Source: JBJHAX01 sp050480705 (GTDB taxonomy: Bacteria; Actinomycetota; Nitriliruptoria; Nitriliruptorales; Nitriliruptoraceae). From it: a DNA stretch of 64,000 bases. How positions within the stretch are numbered: position 1 is the stretch's first letter; every line of letters begins with the position of its first letter. A model generated the notes under the pieces. It was not told the origin of the DNA. It saw only the letters and a program-made list of their open reading frames with translations, and made no database searches. The position numbers and the translations under genes were made by a program. This document shows positions 25,043-33,684 of the stretch, piece after piece. Where the stretch lies: assembly GCA_050480705.1 (NCBI GenBank), contig JBJHAX010000001.1:248001-312000 (forward strand). Reading direction: 5' to 3'.

Positions 25043-26448
25043 GGTCGCCGGTGACCTTCCTCGATCGCGTCGAGTTCGTCTGTGACCCAGCGGTGCACAT
25101 CCGCCCGGCGCACGATCTCTGCCATCCGACGTATCCGCTGGCGCCGCTCGGACTCGTCGAGCGTGAGTGCCGCCTGCATCAGGTGGCTCAGCCCGTCCAC
25201 GTCGAACGGGTTGCAGCGCACGGCCTCGTCGCCGAACTCCAGCGACGTGCCGCAGAACTCGCTGAGAAGCAGCACACCGGCGCCGCCGGCGGCGGCCTGC
25301 ACCGTCACGAACTCTTTCGCGACGAGATTCATGCCGTCCTTGAGTGGCGTGACACACATCACGTCGGCGAGCCGGTAATAGGCGGCGAGCCGCGCACGAC
25401 TCACTCCGCGGTAGAGGTAGTGCACGGGCACGTCGTGGCCGGGCTCGGTGAAGCGACCGTTGATCCGCCCGACCTCGGTCTCAACCTGTTCACGCAGGTC
25501 ACGGTACTCGCGCACGTCGTCGCGGCTCGGCACAGCGACCTGCACGAATGCCACCTCTCTGCGCAGATCGGGCTCGCGGTCGAGCAACCGCTCGATCGAC
25601 TGCAGCCGGTGACGGATCCCCTTGGTGTAGTCGAGCCGGTCGACACCGAGAAAGACTCGTCGCCCCGCGAACTGCTCGCGCAGCGTCGCCAGTTCCCGTT
25701 CGGTCTCGTCCTCGAGGGCCAGCGTCGCGAATTCGTCGGCGTCGATCGATATCGGATGGGCGACCGCCAGGGTCCGACGCCCGTCAGGATGCATCAGCGT
25801 GTCACCCAGCGGGCTGACCGACGGATACAGCCGTTGGACAGACCGGATGAAGTTGTCGCGGTAGCGCGTGGTGTGGAAACCGATGCTGTCCGCAGCGAGG
25901 ACTCCGTCGAGCAGCGCCTCACGCCACGGCAGACGTGCGATCAGTTCGGGCGGTGGGAACGGCGTGTGGAGGAAGAAGCCGATGCGTGCGTCCTCGACCA
26001 GTGCCCGCAGCAGCTCGGGAACGAGCATCAGGTGGTAGTCGTGGACCCAGATCGTCGTCGTCGCGTCGTAGCGCGCTGCGACCGGAGCGACCGCCTCGGC
26101 GATGAGCCGGTTGACCTTGCGGTAGGCCTCCCACCAGTCGCGGTCGATGACCGGCTGTGCCGCGAGATCGTGGAACAGCGGCCACAGTGTGCGGTTGGCG
26201 AACCCGTGGTAGTAGCCCTGCACGAGCTGTTCGTCGAGCCGCACCGGGTACAGGTCACACGCAAGCCCCTCGACCCGGCCGGGCACGCCGTCGGGGTCGT
26301 CGTCCCAGCCGATCCAGGCCCCCCCGGTGCGTTCGACGACGGGGCGCAGTGCGGTGACGAGCCCACCGGCTGACGCTTCCCACGTCTCGCCGCGCCGGGA
26401 GACGGGGAGACGATTCGCCACCACGATCAGCGGTGCGGATTCCTGCAC
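25039..26448 (-). CDS. otsA: Trehalose-6-phosphate synthase
   Basis: 469 residues from the GTG at 26448, chosen because GAGGAG lies 8 nt upstream and the family start (LIVVANRLPVS) follows at once. It is a GT20 glycosyltransferase transferring glucose from a nucleotide sugar to glucose 6-phosphate. Conserved segments include WVHDYHLMLVP, the phosphate-binding VDRLDYTKGIRHRL and the C-terminal DGMNLVAKEF. The C-terminus has no fused phosphatase. It is the first gene of the otsA-otsB-GGDEF transcript. The 109-nt region upstream separates it from the class IV aminotransferase, which reads in the same direction. Confidence 0.96.
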   Translation of the reverse strand: MQESAPLIVVANRLPVSRRGETWEASAGGLVTALRPVVERTGGAWIGWDDDPDGVPGRVEGLACDLYPVRLDEQLVQGYYHGFANRTLWPLFHDLAAQPVIDRDWWEAYRKVNRLIAEAVAPVAARYDATTTIWVHDYHLMLVPELLRALVEDARIGFFLHTPFPPPELIARLPWREALLDGVLAADSIGFHTTRYRDNFIRSVQRLYPSVSPLGDTLMHPDGRRTLAVAHPISIDADEFATLALEDETERELATLREQFAGRRVFLGVDRLDYTKGIRHRLQSIERLLDREPDLRREVAFVQVAVPSRDDVREYRDLREQVETEVGRINGRFTEPGHDVPVHYLYRGVSRARLAAYYRLADVMCVTPLKDGMNLVAKEFVTVQAAAGGAGVLLLSEFCGTSLEFGDEAVRCNPFDVDGLSHLMQAALTLDESERRQRIRRMAEIVRRADVHRWVTDELDAIEEGHRRP

Positions 26449-26557
26449 GCTGGCTCTCCTCGCCGCACCGTGATCGTAGTGTGCGAACCGCCGGGCCTGG
26501 TCCGGTTCGGGCGTTCGGTGGGGCGCGACCACCGTGGGCGCTGCCGGCACAGGGTGC

Positions 26558-27400
26558 TCAGCTGGCGGCGGTCACATCGAGTGTGGCCGCAACGTGGTCG
26601 TCGAACGCCTCGCGCAACCACGAGGTCGTCGGCCCGGGTGCCGGAAAATCGAAGGTGTGTTCGTCGGTCACGACCGCACGGACCGGCAGCACCGGACGGG
26701 TCGCAGACACCACGAAGGCCTCGTCGATCTCGGCGAGATCGTCGACGGTGGGTGTCTGGAAGTCGATGTCGGTCACGTGCGCGAGCTGGCGCAGCGTGAT
26801 CGAATCGAGGATCGGCAGCGACGCCGGATCCGGACTGAGCACTCGCTGCCCCCGTACCAGGCACACCGCCCCTGTCGGCAGCTCCAGCAGGCGCCCCGAA
26901 TCGACGACCAGGGCGTCATCGGCATCGCGCTCTCGGGCCTGGCGCAGCGCCCACTGATTGACCGCGTAGGACAGGGTCTTCACGCCCGTCAACGCGCTGA
27001 CCCACGGGGCGTCCACGGTCGCGAGTGTCATCGAAGCCGGCCAGACGGGTTGCTCGGCGAGTCCGCGCACCGTGCCGTCACGTGTCACGATGATCCGTAT
27101 CGCGCCGTCGTTGGGTCCCCACGCTGCCAGCAGATCCTTGACGACGTCACGCACGACAGGGACCCGGATCCCGAGACGTCGCCCCGAGCGTCGTAGGCGT
27201 TCGAGATGCTCGTCGAGTGCATGCGTGCGTCCCCCTCGAACGAGGACGGCGTCGAAGACGCCGTCTCCCCGCAGGAAACCGGTGTCGGTCAACGGCACGG
27301 TCGCCTCCGAGGCCGGCACGACTCGCCCGTCCATCCAGGCGATCGCACGCAGGTGGCCCGAAGCGCCTGCTGGGCCGGAAGATGCGCCAGACGTGTCCAT
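26558..27400 (-). CDS. Class IV aminotransferase (aminodeoxychorismate lyase-like)
   Basis: 280 residues. This PLP enzyme belongs to fold type IV: the cofactor lysine is Lys141 in TGVKTLSYAVN, and the TDTGFLRGDGVFDAVLV segment near residue 38 and ALVVDSGRLLELPTGAV near residue 163 are family landmarks. The family includes 4-amino-4-deoxychorismate lyase (PabC, folate synthesis), D-amino acid transaminase and branched-chain transaminase. The overall length and the absence of BCAT-specific features favour a PabC-like role, but no pabA or pabB lies nearby, so the substrate is open. Its start lies 45 nt from the divergently transcribed rnpB. Confidence 0.87.
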   Translation of the reverse strand: MDTSGASSGPAGASGHLRAIAWMDGRVVPASEATVPLTDTGFLRGDGVFDAVLVRGGRTHALDEHLERLRRSGRRLGIRVPVVRDVVKDLLAAWGPNDGAIRIIVTRDGTVRGLAEQPVWPASMTLATVDAPWVSALTGVKTLSYAVNQWALRQARERDADDALVVDSGRLLELPTGAVCLVRGQRVLSPDPASLPILDSITLRQLAHVTDIDFQTPTVDDLAEIDEAFVVSATRPVLPVRAVVTDEHTFDFPAPGPTTSWLREAFDDHVAATLDVTAAS

Positions 27401-27409
27401 GGTCCCATG

Positions 27410-27438
27410 GTGCCAGAACCCGGCCGAGGACGTACCCT
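27410..27438 (+). promoter_or_regulatory. Candidate promoter of rnpB
   Basis: GTGCCA (27410-27415, 4 of 6 bases of TTGACA) and TACCCT (27433-27438, the TAnnnT form common in high-GC actinobacteria) are separated by 17 nt. Transcription would start at about 27445, exactly where the RNase P RNA helix P1 begins, which strengthens the call. Confidence 0.5.
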
Positions 27439-27445
27439 CGAGGGT

Positions 27446-27837
27446 GTCGGGAGGAGCCGGCGAGGCGGCCGCGCCGGGTCAGTTCGCCCGGTGAGGAAAG
27501 TCCGGACTCCACAGGGCAGGGTGCTGGGTAACTCCCAGGCGTGGTGACACGCGGCAAGCGCAACAGAGAGCAGACCGCCCGCGCCGAATCGGTGTCGTTC
27601 GCGGCACCAGGCGCGTGGTGAGGGTGAAACGGTGAGGTAAGAGCTCACCAGCACGGCGGGTGACCGTCGTGGCTGGGCATGCCCCATCCGGAGCAAGGCC
27701 AAGCAGGGACCAGCGGCGGCCCGTCGACGTGTCCCAGGTAGGCCGCGCGAGGCGTCGGGAGACCGGCGTCCCAGAGAGATGGTCGCCACCCGCGTTACGC
27801 GGGGACAGAATCCGGCTTACACGCCGACTCCTCCCGC
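27446..27837 (+). ncRNA. rnpB: RNase P RNA, bacterial type A
   Basis: The catalytic RNA of RNase P, which removes 5' leaders from tRNA precursors. Its conserved blocks are all present in order: GAGGAAAGTCCGGACTCC near 27491, ACAGAGAGCAGACCGCC near 27562, GGTAAGAGCTCACC near 27634, and the 3' ACAGAATCCGGCTTA near 27805. The ends pair as helix P1: CGGGAGGAG at 27448-27456 with CTCCTCCCG at 27828-27836. The length of about 390 nt is normal for the actinobacterial type A form. It lies between the divergent aminotransferase gene and hemE. Confidence 0.97.
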
Positions 27838-27858
27838 CGCACGGTCCCGCTGTGCGGC
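27836..27858 (+). terminator. Stem-loop directly after rnpB
   Basis: GCCGCAC (27836-27842) pairs with GTGCGGC (27852-27858) across a 9-nt loop, starting at the last base of RNase P RNA helix P1. There is no U-tract, as is common in this genome, so it may terminate rnpB, mark its 3' end, or do neither. It ends 9 nt before the hemE start. Confidence 0.4.
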
Positions 27859-27867
27859 ACCGCTACC

Positions 27868-28983
27868 GTGACGCCACCCGTCAGCGAGACGTCCGTGACC
27901 GATGCCGCCGCCGTCCACCGTCGCCATGCGAACAGCCCATTCCTGCGCGCGTGCCGGGGACATTCGCACGAGGTCGTGCCCGTATGGTTCATGCGCCAGG
28001 CGGGGCGCGCCCTGGCCGAGTACCGCGAGATCCGGCAGCGTCATGCCTTCGAAGAAGTCGTGCGCACTCCTGAGCTGGCTGCCGAGGTGACCTTGCAGCC
28101 CGTGCGTCGCTACGGCGTGGACGCCGCGATCCTGTTCTCTGACATCGTCACGCCGCTGCAGGCGATCGGCCTCGACATCGAGGTGACGCCCGGCGTGGGC
28201 CCAACGCTCGCCCAGCCGATCACCACGACCGCCGACCTCGCTCGGCTGCGGCCCCTCGAACCCGACGTGGACATGACCTACGTCCTCGACACCGTGTCGA
28301 TTCTCGTCGACGAACTCGACGTGCCCTTGATCGGCTTTGGCGGTGCACCGTTCACGCTGGCGAGCTACCTCATCGAGGGCGGCCCGTCGAAGTCCTACGC
28401 GCGCACCAAGGCGCTGATGTTCACCGACGTTGCGACGTGGCACGGACTGATGGAGCGCCTCGCCGAGATCGTGACGGCGAGTCTGCGAGCCCAGGTCCAG
28501 CGCGGCGCGGCGGCGGTCCAACTGTTCGACTCCTGGGCCGGTGCGCTGCACCCCCGCGACTACCAGCGCTTCGTGCTTCCACACAGTCACAGGATCTTCA
28601 CCGAACTCGCCGACCTCGACGTGCCACGCATCCACTTCGGGGTGGGCACCGGGGAGCTGCTCGGCCACATGGCGCACGCGGGGGCAGACGTCGTCGGTGT
28701 CGACTGGCGGGTCGAACTCGCCGACGCGCGGCGCCGCATCCCGGTCGGAGTCGGGATGCAAGGGAATCTGGAACCGGCCGTGTGTCTTGCGCCGTGGCCT
28801 CAGGTCGAAGCGCGGGTTCGCGACGTCCTCGATGCGGCCGACGGGGCGTGTAACCACATCTTCAACCTCGGCCACGGCGTGCTGCCACAGACCGACCCCG
28901 CGGTGCTCGAGCGCATCGTCGACCTCGTCCACCGCGAAGGCACGATCGTCAGCGACCGTGCCGCTGACTCGGCGCGAGGATGA
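27868..28983 (+). CDS. hemE: Uroporphyrinogen decarboxylase
   Basis: 371 residues from the GTG at 27868; a GTG at 27895 is an alternative and would remove nine unconserved residues. The enzyme removes four carboxyl groups from uroporphyrinogen III to give coproporphyrinogen III. The N-terminal signature is WFMRQAGRALAEYREIR, close to the family's usual MRQAGRYLPEYR but with Ala-Leu for Tyr-Leu. Also visible are ILFSDIVTPLQAIG and the C-terminal FNLGHGVLPQTDP. It overlaps hemY by ATGA, so the two haem genes form an operon, perhaps read through from rnpB. Confidence 0.95.
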   Translation: MTPPVSETSVTDAAAVHRRHANSPFLRACRGHSHEVVPVWFMRQAGRALAEYREIRQRHAFEEVVRTPELAAEVTLQPVRRYGVDAAILFSDIVTPLQAIGLDIEVTPGVGPTLAQPITTTADLARLRPLEPDVDMTYVLDTVSILVDELDVPLIGFGGAPFTLASYLIEGGPSKSYARTKALMFTDVATWHGLMERLAEIVTASLRAQVQRGAAAVQLFDSWAGALHPRDYQRFVLPHSHRIFTELADLDVPRIHFGVGTGELLGHMAHAGADVVGVDWRVELADARRRIPVGVGMQGNLEPAVCLAPWPQVEARVRDVLDAADGACNHIFNLGHGVLPQTDPAVLERIVDLVHREGTIVSDRAADSARG

Positions 28984-30380
28984 CCACCGGCCGCGTGGTC
29001 GTCGTCGGCGGCGGTCTCACCGGCCTCGTTGCGGCACGACACCTCGACGCCGAATGCGATGTCGTCGTCCTCGACGCCTCATCACGCCTGGGTGGCGCGA
29101 TCGACACGGTCGCCTTCGACGGGGTCGCCTTCGACGTCGGCGCCGATGCGTTTCTCGCTCGGCAGCCCGGCATGAGTGAGCTCGTCGCCGCGCTGGGCAT
29201 CGACGAGACGGAACTCGTCGCGCCGGCCACCTCCCGCGTTCTGCTGCGTCGCGGCCGGCGGCTGCGTCCGCTGCCCGAAGCCACGGTGTTCGGCGTCCCC
29301 ACCGACCTGGTGGCACTGGCACGTTCGGGTGCGCTCGGAACCCGGGGCTTGTTGCGCGCGGCGATCGAGCCGATCGTTTCGCGTCGGCAGATCGCCGACG
29401 ACATCGATGTCGCGACGCTGCTCACCGAACGTTTCGGCCGCGCCGTCGTCGACCAGCTTGTCGAGCCGCTGCTCGGCGGCGTGTACGCGGGTGGTGCCGC
29501 GAACCTCAGCGCACGTGCGACGATGCCGACAGTCTGGCAGGCGGCAGCCGAGCGACGCTCGCTGCTGCGGGCGCTCGCGTCGTCGCGCCGCAGATCAGCG
29601 GCTGTCGATCACGACGTCCCGGTCTTTCGAACCGTTCGGGGAGGACTGTCCCGTGTCGTCGATGCGCTCACCGGGTCCCTGCGAGGGCAGGTGCGCACCA
29701 GCACGCGTGTCGTCGGCGTCGAACGCTCGCCCGATTCGAGCGGATGGATCGTGGTGTGCGACGCGGGAGAACGCATCCCGGCCGACGACGTGGTCCTCGC
29801 CACCCCGACGGCAGTTGCGGCGGAGCTGCTCGCACCGCTTGTCGCCGGTGCGTCGCGTGCGCTGGCCGCGATGCCCACCGTGTCGATCGCCGTCGTTGCG
29901 CTCGCCTACGAGCGTGCGGCCGGCCAGCCGCCGCACGCGAGTGGTGTGCTGGTTCCTCCGGGACAGTCGGACCAGGGACTGGTCAAAGCCGTCACGTTCT
30001 CGTCGACCAAATGGCCGCACCACGTCGGCCACGATGCGACCCTGATCCGCGCCAGCGTGGGACGCGTCGGCGACCGGCGGCACGACGAACTCGACGACGA
30101 CGAGCTGCTACGACGTGTCGATGGCGAAGTTGCGACGATCGCGGGACTCACCGGAGAAGCGCGCGCGGGTCTGGTCCGACGCTGGGGGGATGTGCTCCCG
30201 CAGTATCAAGTCGGTCATCTCGAGCGCATCGAGGCGGTGCACGGCGCCGTCGCAGACGCTGCTCCGGGCCTCCACGTGGCGGGAGCGGCATTCGGCGGCG
30301 TCGGGCTGGCCGCGCGATGCCGTGACGGGCGGCACATCGCCGAGCAGATCATTGCGTCGCGCGCGGGTGCGGCAGGCTGA
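28980..30380 (+). CDS. hemY: HemY-type protoporphyrinogen/coproporphyrinogen III oxidase
   Basis: 466 residues from the ATG at 28980. It is an FAD-dependent oxidase with an N-terminal Rossmann motif (VVVVGGGLTGLVAARHL, residues 6-22), the HemY segment LVEPLLGGVYAGGAANLS near residue 160, and the C-terminal LHVAGAAFGGVGLAARC that closes the FAD site. In actinobacteria this enzyme usually oxidises coproporphyrinogen III to coproporphyrin III (CgoX) in the coproporphyrin-dependent haem route; that assignment comes from the group, not this sequence. hemH and hemQ, often next in such operons, do not follow here. The neighbouring gene is convergent. Confidence 0.92.
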   Translation: MTTGRVVVVGGGLTGLVAARHLDAECDVVVLDASSRLGGAIDTVAFDGVAFDVGADAFLARQPGMSELVAALGIDETELVAPATSRVLLRRGRRLRPLPEATVFGVPTDLVALARSGALGTRGLLRAAIEPIVSRRQIADDIDVATLLTERFGRAVVDQLVEPLLGGVYAGGAANLSARATMPTVWQAAAERRSLLRALASSRRRSAAVDHDVPVFRTVRGGLSRVVDALTGSLRGQVRTSTRVVGVERSPDSSGWIVVCDAGERIPADDVVLATPTAVAAELLAPLVAGASRALAAMPTVSIAVVALAYERAAGQPPHASGVLVPPGQSDQGLVKAVTFSSTKWPHHVGHDATLIRASVGRVGDRRHDELDDDELLRRVDGEVATIAGLTGEARAGLVRRWGDVLPQYQVGHLERIEAVHGAVADAAPGLHVAGAAFGGVGLAARCRDGRHIAEQIIASRAGAAG

Positions 30381-30426
30381 CGCGTTTCCGACCGTTCGCT
30401 TCGGCACGCCTCGTCCCGCCTTCGTA

Positions 30427-31110
30427 TCAGCCCACCGTTGCGGGTTCGAGCAGTTCCGGCCCGTTGTTGCGCACCTGGTTGACGCGCGTCGAGATCGGCG
30501 TGGCGGTCAGCGACGGTGTGAGTGCTGCGACGACCTCGACGAGGTGCGGTGCGTCATCGGGCGTTGCGGACAGCCACGACGACCACAGGGTCGACGGCAG
30601 GATGACCGGCATGCGGTGGTGGATGCGTTCCATCGCGCCGCGTGCCGCCGTCGTGACGATCGCCGCGCTGATCACGTCGTCGCCACCGTCGGGATCGTGC
30701 CAGGTCGTCCAAATGGCGGCGAATGCGAGCGGGGCGCGATCGGTCGCGGCCAGGTGGAACGGTTGCTTGGGCCGGCCGTCGTCCCGTGCCTGCCATTCGT
30801 AGAAGCCGTCCGCCGGGATGATGCAGCGCCTGGAGCGGAACGACGAGGCGAACATCCTGCTCGTCGCCACCGTCTCGACGCGTGCGTTGTTCGGCTGGCC
30901 CCGGCCCCCGACCTTCTTGGCCCACGCCGGCACGAACCCCCAGCGCAGCTGCTGCAGCCGACGTTCCCGCTCGTCTTCGAGCACGGCGAGCACGCGGCTG
31001 CTGGGCGCGACGTTCCAGCTGGGCCGGTGGCCTTCGACGTCGATCGATTCGACCGCGAAGTGCCGACCGACCTCGTCGGGCGAGGATGTGGACTGGAAGC
31101 GACCGCACAT
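30427..31110 (-). CDS. SOS response-associated peptidase (SRAP/YedK/HMCES)
   Basis: 227 residues. The start is fixed by the catalytic Cys2 (MCGRFQST), which becomes the N-terminal residue. Further active-site residues are Asn in PNNARVET (near residue 74), Glu in ADGFYEWQ (near 105) and His in IHHRMPVILP (near 164). SRAP proteins form a thiazolidine crosslink with abasic sites in single-stranded DNA, protecting replication forks. All key residues are intact. It is a single gene, convergent with hemY (46 nt between stops). No LexA-type box was recognised upstream. Confidence 0.95.
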   Translation of the reverse strand: MCGRFQSTSSPDEVGRHFAVESIDVEGHRPSWNVAPSSRVLAVLEDERERRLQQLRWGFVPAWAKKVGGRGQPNNARVETVATSRMFASSFRSRRCIIPADGFYEWQARDDGRPKQPFHLAATDRAPLAFAAIWTTWHDPDGGDDVISAAIVTTAARGAMERIHHRMPVILPSTLWSSWLSATPDDAPHLVEVVAALTPSLTATPISTRVNQVRNNGPELLEPATVG

Positions 31111-31309
31111 GAAGCGAGCTTAACGGCGAAAGGGTGGACGCCGGTGGCGCTACGTGCCGGCAGGCGTCCCGCTGCATTGGGCGTCTTGGACACCGCCGCC
31201 ATACGATGTGGCCCGTCGTGGTCAGCGCGGGCGGGTCTTGGCCTTCGCCGCGACGGCACGACCGATCACGCACCATCGCAGGTGCCACAGCCAGGAGGCG
31301 TCGAGGTCG

Positions 31310-31465
31310 ATGGAGTCCGGTCGTGGGTCCACACGCGGGGATGACTCGTCGAACTGGCAGTCGCTTCGCTGGCTCGTCGCTTTGGTCGTGCTCGTCGTCG
31401 CCGTCGCGATCCTGATGCCACTGGCGGTCGACGCGGTCCGCGACCTCGTCGCGCTGACCGACTGA
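31310..31465 (+). CDS. Small single-pass membrane protein
   Basis: 51 residues from the ATG at 31310, with GAGG 4 nt before it and AGGAGG somewhat further upstream. A polar, glycine- and serine-rich N-terminus of about 20 residues precedes one hydrophobic helix (LVALVVLVVAVAILMPLAV) and a short acidic tail. I do not recognise a family. Starts further upstream in the same frame would add arginine-rich sequence that does not look coding. The function is unknown; it lies in the divergent region after the SRAP gene. Confidence 0.5.
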   Translation: MESGRGSTRGDDSSNWQSLRWLVALVVLVVAVAILMPLAVDAVRDLVALTD

Positions 31466-31541
31466 CCGAGACTGCTGTCGCACACCCTCGATGCGCGCAG
31501 CGCGTCCGGCGAAGCCAGACGGGTCGACATCGGTCGACGCC

Positions 31542-31754
31542 TCACCCTCGGGCGAACGCGAACGCGAGGCATGTCGCGGCGGCGGCCAGAAACACGACAC
31601 CGATCGACAGGATCCCGAGGACCCCGACCGGCAGGAACAGCATCGCGGCGACGATCAGAGCCGGCCGTCGCAGAGACGGCCTGGCGAACGCGACCGCGAC
31701 TGCGACGACGCCGGCGCCGGCCGCGACCCACAGCAGCATTGCGAGCAGATCCAT
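31542..31754 (-). CDS. Small hypothetical membrane protein, two to three helices
   Basis: 70 residues from the ATG at 31754. Nearly the whole protein is hydrophobic: helices around LLAMLLWVAAGAGVVAVAVA, PALIVAAMLFLPVGVLGI and VVFLAAAATCLAFAFA, with a short RPSLRRP loop between the first two. The strong hydrophobic periodicity and positive loop support a real gene. No family is recognised. It lies 114 nt downstream of the LON-domain gene in the same direction. Confidence 0.55.
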   Translation of the reverse strand: MDLLAMLLWVAAGAGVVAVAVAFARPSLRRPALIVAAMLFLPVGVLGILSIGVVFLAAAATCLAFAFARG

Positions 31755-31868
31755 CCCGTGTCTTCCATTGACGTCGCGCCGTTTCCTACCAACAACGCCG
31801 CCGGGAATCCATCGCGGGTGGGCGCTGCGCTCGACCCGGCCCGCGTGCGGGACCTGGCATCGCGTGCG

Positions 31869-32486
31869 CTAGCGGCTGAGCTGGAAGCGCAGGACGTCCT
31901 CCTGCTCCTCGAGGACCTCGCCGAGGTGGGACAGCCGGTCGTCCCAGTCGTTGAGTTCGAGCAGGTGCTGCGCGTCGATCGCCGGAAGGTGCGCCATGAC
32001 GACCGCCTGCCAGCAGGCGGTGTCGGGGTCGTCGTCGGGCACGTAGACCTGCGGATCCGTGTCACCGGCCAGTGTCGCTCGCAGGGCCAGGACGCGGTCC
32101 AACCGAGGACCGATCTCCTGCGCGGCCTGTTCAACGTGCGCAGGACCGGCGGGCGGGGATGGCGCAGCGACCGCCTCGGCGCGTGGATAAGGGGCGTCGT
32201 CGAGCCACCGCTCGATGCGGATGCGCCTGGTTCCGACCACGACGGCCAGCCAGCGACCGTCCCCGAGTTCTTCCGCTGACATGATGCGTGCCATCGTGCC
32301 CACGTCGGTGCGTACGTCACCACCGCCGACCTCGGATCCCCGTGCGATCAGGGCGACGCCGAAGGCGTCGGTGTGGTCGCGTACGTCGTGCATGAGCCGG
32401 CGGTAGCGCGGCTCGAACACGTGCAGCGGCAGCGCCATGTGGGGCAGCAGCACGCCGCCGAGCGGGAACATCGGAGTGATGGACAT
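31869..32486 (-). CDS. LON protease substrate-binding domain protein
   Basis: 205 residues from the ATG at 32486, which places the family start (ITPMFPLGGVLLPHMALPLH) at the N-terminus; an upstream start at 32534 would add 16 unconserved residues. The protein consists only of the N-terminal (PUA-like plus helical) domain of Lon: LPLHVFEPRYRRLMHDV and FGVALIARGSEVGGG are typical. There is no ATPase or protease domain, so it is not Lon itself. Stand-alone forms are common in actinobacteria, with unknown function. It diverges from the pterin dehydratase gene (38 nt apart). Confidence 0.9.
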   Translation of the reverse strand: MSITPMFPLGGVLLPHMALPLHVFEPRYRRLMHDVRDHTDAFGVALIARGSEVGGGDVRTDVGTMARIMSAEELGDGRWLAVVVGTRRIRIERWLDDAPYPRAEAVAAPSPPAGPAHVEQAAQEIGPRLDRVLALRATLAGDTDPQVYVPDDDPDTACWQAVVMAHLPAIDAQHLLELNDWDDRLSHLGEVLEEQEDVLRFQLSR

Positions 32487-32524
32487 GTTGACCTCGTCGT
32501 GGTCGGCGTGGTACCACGAATGGC

Positions 32525-32809
32525 ATGCCGACACTTGATGCCGACACCATCCGCGCCCGCCTCACCGAGCTCGAGGGTTGGGAGTTCACGGGCAGGGAGC
32601 TTCTCAGACAGTTCGGTTTCGACACGTTCCGGGACGCCATCGATTTCGTCGTCAGAGTGGCGGACCTGGCCGACGAGGCCGACCATCATCCTGACATCCA
32701 CAACAGCTACAACCGGGTCATGATCTCGTTGACCAGCCACGACGTCGGCGGTGTCAGCGAGCGCGATCTGTCGATGGCGCGCAAGATCGACGCCGTCGTC
32801 GACGTCTGA
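32525..32809 (+). CDS. 4a-hydroxytetrahydrobiopterin dehydratase (pterin carbinolamine dehydratase)
   Basis: 94 residues, the normal size for PCD/DCoH. The active-site motif with adjacent histidines (DHHPDIHNSYNRVMISLT, near residues 52-69) followed by SHDVGGVSERD is nearly the textbook pattern; it usually reads HHPxxxxxYxxVxxxLxTH. The enzyme dehydrates 4a-hydroxy-tetrahydropterin to recycle the cofactor of aromatic amino acid hydroxylases. No hydroxylase is in the window, so in this organism it may serve a pterin-dependent enzyme elsewhere or have a protein-stabilising role. Confidence 0.94.
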   Translation: MPTLDADTIRARLTELEGWEFTGRELLRQFGFDTFRDAIDFVVRVADLADEADHHPDIHNSYNRVMISLTSHDVGGVSERDLSMARKIDAVVDV

Positions 32810-32847
32810 ACAGCCGTCCTCCACGCGCCGCTGGCGGCCGGGTCTGC

Positions 32848-33684
32848 TCAACGCGACGTCAGCAACCCTGCGTCGAACGGGACAGGTCCCGGCGGCGGCG
32901 CGGGGGAGCATCCCGCGTCGGCGCCAACTGCGGCCAGGCCCGCGCGGTCGCTGTCGCCGAGTGCCACGTCGCCATCGGCGGGATACGGGTGCATGATCTG
33001 GGCGGGGTCGTGGACGTGGTCGAGTCCCAAGAGATGGCCGAACTCGTGGAGCAGCGTCGCGAGCAGGCTGCCGCGGCGGTCGGTGCGATCCGGATCCAAC
33101 GGGACGTCGGGTTCGCCGAGCCGTTGTGCGTTGAGCACGATCTGGCCGCTGACGAACACCCGAGCATCGTCGTCGCCGACCGCGAGAGGGATCGCGAGAG
33201 CGTGATCGTGTGCGCGCATCGGCACGTCGTCGTGCTCGCCGGCCCACGCCACCAGCACGGGGGACCAACGTCCCGGGTAGCGCTCGTCGTAGGGAGGCCG
33301 CGTGGCACGGGGCCGCTCGTCGACGACGCCTTCGATGACGATCTCGATCCCCGAGGCGTCACGCACGATGCGCACGGCCTCGTCGAGCACGTCGAGCCAT
33401 CCCGGGGGGCCAGCCGTCGGGTCGGCGACGACGGCGATCGTGTCGCAGGCGTCCCAGCGCACCGCAGCGCCGTCAGCGTTGTGCGCGAAGACGCGGTAGT
33501 CGGCCTCGCCGAGGTCGGACACGGAGGGATCGATCACACCCGCAGCGGCGCGGTCAACCGGTCGGTCGCTGTGAGTGATCATCCAGGCGACGACGGGCAG
33601 CAGTGCGACCGCAGCCACGATCACCAGCACCGCCGTGATCGCAAGGACGGTGCGTGCGAGCGCTGACGAGCGCTCGTTTGGCAT
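32848..33684 (-). CDS. Membrane-anchored matrixin-like zinc metalloprotease
   Basis: 278 residues from the ATG at 33684; an ATG at 33714 would add ten residues, and neither has a clear ribosome site. A single N-terminal helix (about residues 10-38, LARTVLAITAVLVIVAAVAL) anchors or exports the protein. The extracellular domain ends in a metzincin zinc site, HEFGHLLGLDH (near residues 213-223), followed by the Met-turn IMHPYP about 8 residues later, as in matrixins (peptidase M10). The catalytic Glu and all three His ligands are present. The substrate is unknown. It converges with the dehydratase gene. Confidence 0.9.
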   Translation of the reverse strand: MPNERSSALARTVLAITAVLVIVAAVALLPVVAWMITHSDRPVDRAAAGVIDPSVSDLGEADYRVFAHNADGAAVRWDACDTIAVVADPTAGPPGWLDVLDEAVRIVRDASGIEIVIEGVVDERPRATRPPYDERYPGRWSPVLVAWAGEHDDVPMRAHDHALAIPLAVGDDDARVFVSGQIVLNAQRLGEPDVPLDPDRTDRRGSLLATLLHEFGHLLGLDHVHDPAQIMHPYPADGDVALGDSDRAGLAAVGADAGCSPAPPPGPVPFDAGLLTSR

